Below are positions 62,751-64,000 of a stretch of 64,000 bases of DNA, in pieces. This stretch comes from Symbiodinium natans. Taxonomy: Eukaryota > Sar > Dinophyceae > Suessiales > Symbiodiniaceae. The first letter of the stretch is position 1, and each line of letters starts with the position of its first letter. The stretch covers positions 1-64,000 of the forward strand of contig CAJNDS010000528.1 in NCBI GenBank assembly GCA_905221605.1, read 5' to 3'. Position numbers and translations under genes: made by a program. A model generated the notes under the pieces. That model saw nothing but the letters and a program-made list of their open reading frames with translations, searched no databases and was not told the origin of the DNA.

Positions 62751-64000
62751 GCTGCGTTTACAATTGAGTCATGCGTGGCCCTTCGCCCCGCCATGCCTCT
62801 AGGGCCGGGTCGACGTCGACGTGTCCGCCGCCGACCCCGGGCTCGGTCCGCATCTGCCTCCTGCCAGGGCCTTGTTCGGAGCGCAGGAGTCCGTTATACA
62901 GGGGACCATGCGCCCGCTCACTTCCAGCGCATTGTCGGCCTCCCGCCCTCCTGACCCATGTTCCCAGCGGTCCAACGCTGGCCACCGTAACCAGCTGGAC
63001 GTGCGCTGCCGCCGGCCTGTGCTCTAGTTCGGTTATATGGGGTGATGTTTGGGGATGATGTCTGGTTTTGGGTGGTTTCAGGATGCTTCAGTGTGCCTGT
63101 TTCAGGATGCTTCAGTGTGCATGTTTGGGATGCCTGAGGGGCTAGCCGGTGTTCGTCTGGTTTGTGCACGCAAGGTCCCTTGCCTTTTGGTTCCCTTGCC
63201 TTTTGGGTGCCCGAATGCTAAGCCTGTTGTGCCTGGATAGGGCTCCCCGGTCCTCCGGACCTGACGCAACGGCTTGCGCGTCGGGAGTATTGTCTTGTTG
63301 TTAGACGGTTCTACTTGTTGTTATGGGCACCCGACCTTTGAACCTGTGGTGCCTGGGCATTATCGGCCGGATCCACTGACTGTCACACGGCAGGCTCGTC
63401 CCGAGCACGTCGCAGGTTGGCCCGCAGGGTCTAGTGGGTCTGACGCTTGACATGCTCTCCCTGACCCCTTTAACATGCGATTGGAGCTGATTTATTTGTG
63501 TTGGGCGCTGCCAAGGCTGCCAGACCAAACGCCTGAATTAATTTAGCTTGAACGTCCCTCGCCCCTCGAGCGCTCCTGTCCTATCGGTGCTTGGAGAATT
63601 GGGGCCGAGAGCGCAACCCTGAAAGCGTGATGTGCGCTGTACCGCTATGCGGCACATTGGGGCTAAGTGCACTGTGCCATAAGCCTTGGTATGCAGTTGC
63701 CAGGAGTAACATGCGTGGGTTGTGCTCGTGCACGTTACGTGGCAACTGAGTCTTAATTAGTGCTTTGTGTCAGGGGTTGCTAATTTCCGGCGTGAGCTTC
63801 TTTGGGTCGTACTCTGGCCCGGAGATTGCTGCTTTCCACCGCCTGTGACGGTCATGTCGGTCTCCCTCAAGGGTTCCGTCTTGAATCCAATGCAACAAGC
63901 CTCCCGTGCGCCAGTGGAGGACGGAGAGCTTGAGCGGTCAGCCTAAGACTGAGCCAACTAAGTGTCCATTCCCCTCATTGCATCGACTCCCTGTGTCGTG
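62751..64000. other. No supported gene; small tandem duplications
   Basis: TTTCAGGATGCTTCAGTGTG is duplicated at 63074-63121, and CTTGCCTTTTGG at about 63180 and 63198. GTCGACGTCGAC is at 62809. Short ORFs only. Confidence 0.4.

Overview
This is a eukaryotic nuclear window dominated by repeats, most likely from a dinoflagellate of the Symbiodiniaceae type. That placement is an inference. It rests on the retroelement families (a Ty1/copia polyprotein, LINE reverse transcriptases, and a LINE-like ORF with the N-terminal motif RIGEAKNPGP), on very small exons with GT or GC donors and AG acceptors, on degenerate CCCTAAA-like tracts, and on extreme microsatellites. There are no operons, no ribosome-binding sites and no bacterial features.

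Layout. 0-1.55 kb: GT-rich, telomere-like and (CATA)n/(TA)n simple sequence. 1.56-9.3 kb: one composite repeat, made of a GC hairpin, a 7.2 kb C-rich satellite, a perfect 20-bp inverted-repeat element and a terminal module. A 1 kb version of the same composite lies at 17.9-18.9 kb. 9.3-11.0 kb: a GC-rich, decayed LINE-like coding region on the minus strand. 11-19 kb: simple repeats, including a C run of 52 bases, about 370 bp of (CTT)n, palindromes and CACCATT arrays. 12.2-27.5 kb, minus strand: about 15 scattered small exons that mostly encode one repeat each of a TGTGxVxLNGxVTVxxG protein. I read these as one large modular gene whose introns hold the other repeats. 31.7-35.0 kb: two host-like coding areas, one on each strand, with several frame changes, some of them at homopolymers.

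35.2-57.3 kb is a nest of mobile elements. An unfamiliar protein family (conserved PDYWLG, FWxxxNLEW, WRFSEL and EWYDAxTAHWA blocks) occurs as one long copy (52.05-53.34 kb, plus), one frameshifted and divergent paralogue (55.6-56.8 kb, plus), one shattered minus-strand copy (41.6 to 37.7 kb) and one short plus-strand scrap (42.17 kb). Two copies are followed by a tandem non-coding array with an 18-bp hairpin per unit, and three end in the same 3' tail before an A-rich tract. This looks like a poly(A)-type retroelement that I cannot name. The minus copy is split by a tandem duplication of about 1.4 kb units. Between the copies lies a 5'-truncated LINE (endonuclease plus RT, 42.5-44.8 kb), then a nearly complete Ty1/copia gag-pol (45.07-50.68 kb) without visible LTRs, then a LINE C-terminal zinc-finger segment (50.7-51.07 kb).

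57.5-64 kb: a 62-codon Cys/His-rich ORF abuts a 958-codon ORF as TAG immediately followed by ATG. The long ORF has a disordered repetitive N-terminal half, a ZZ-like zinc finger and a degenerate kinase-like C-terminus. The last 2.8 kb has no gene I can support.
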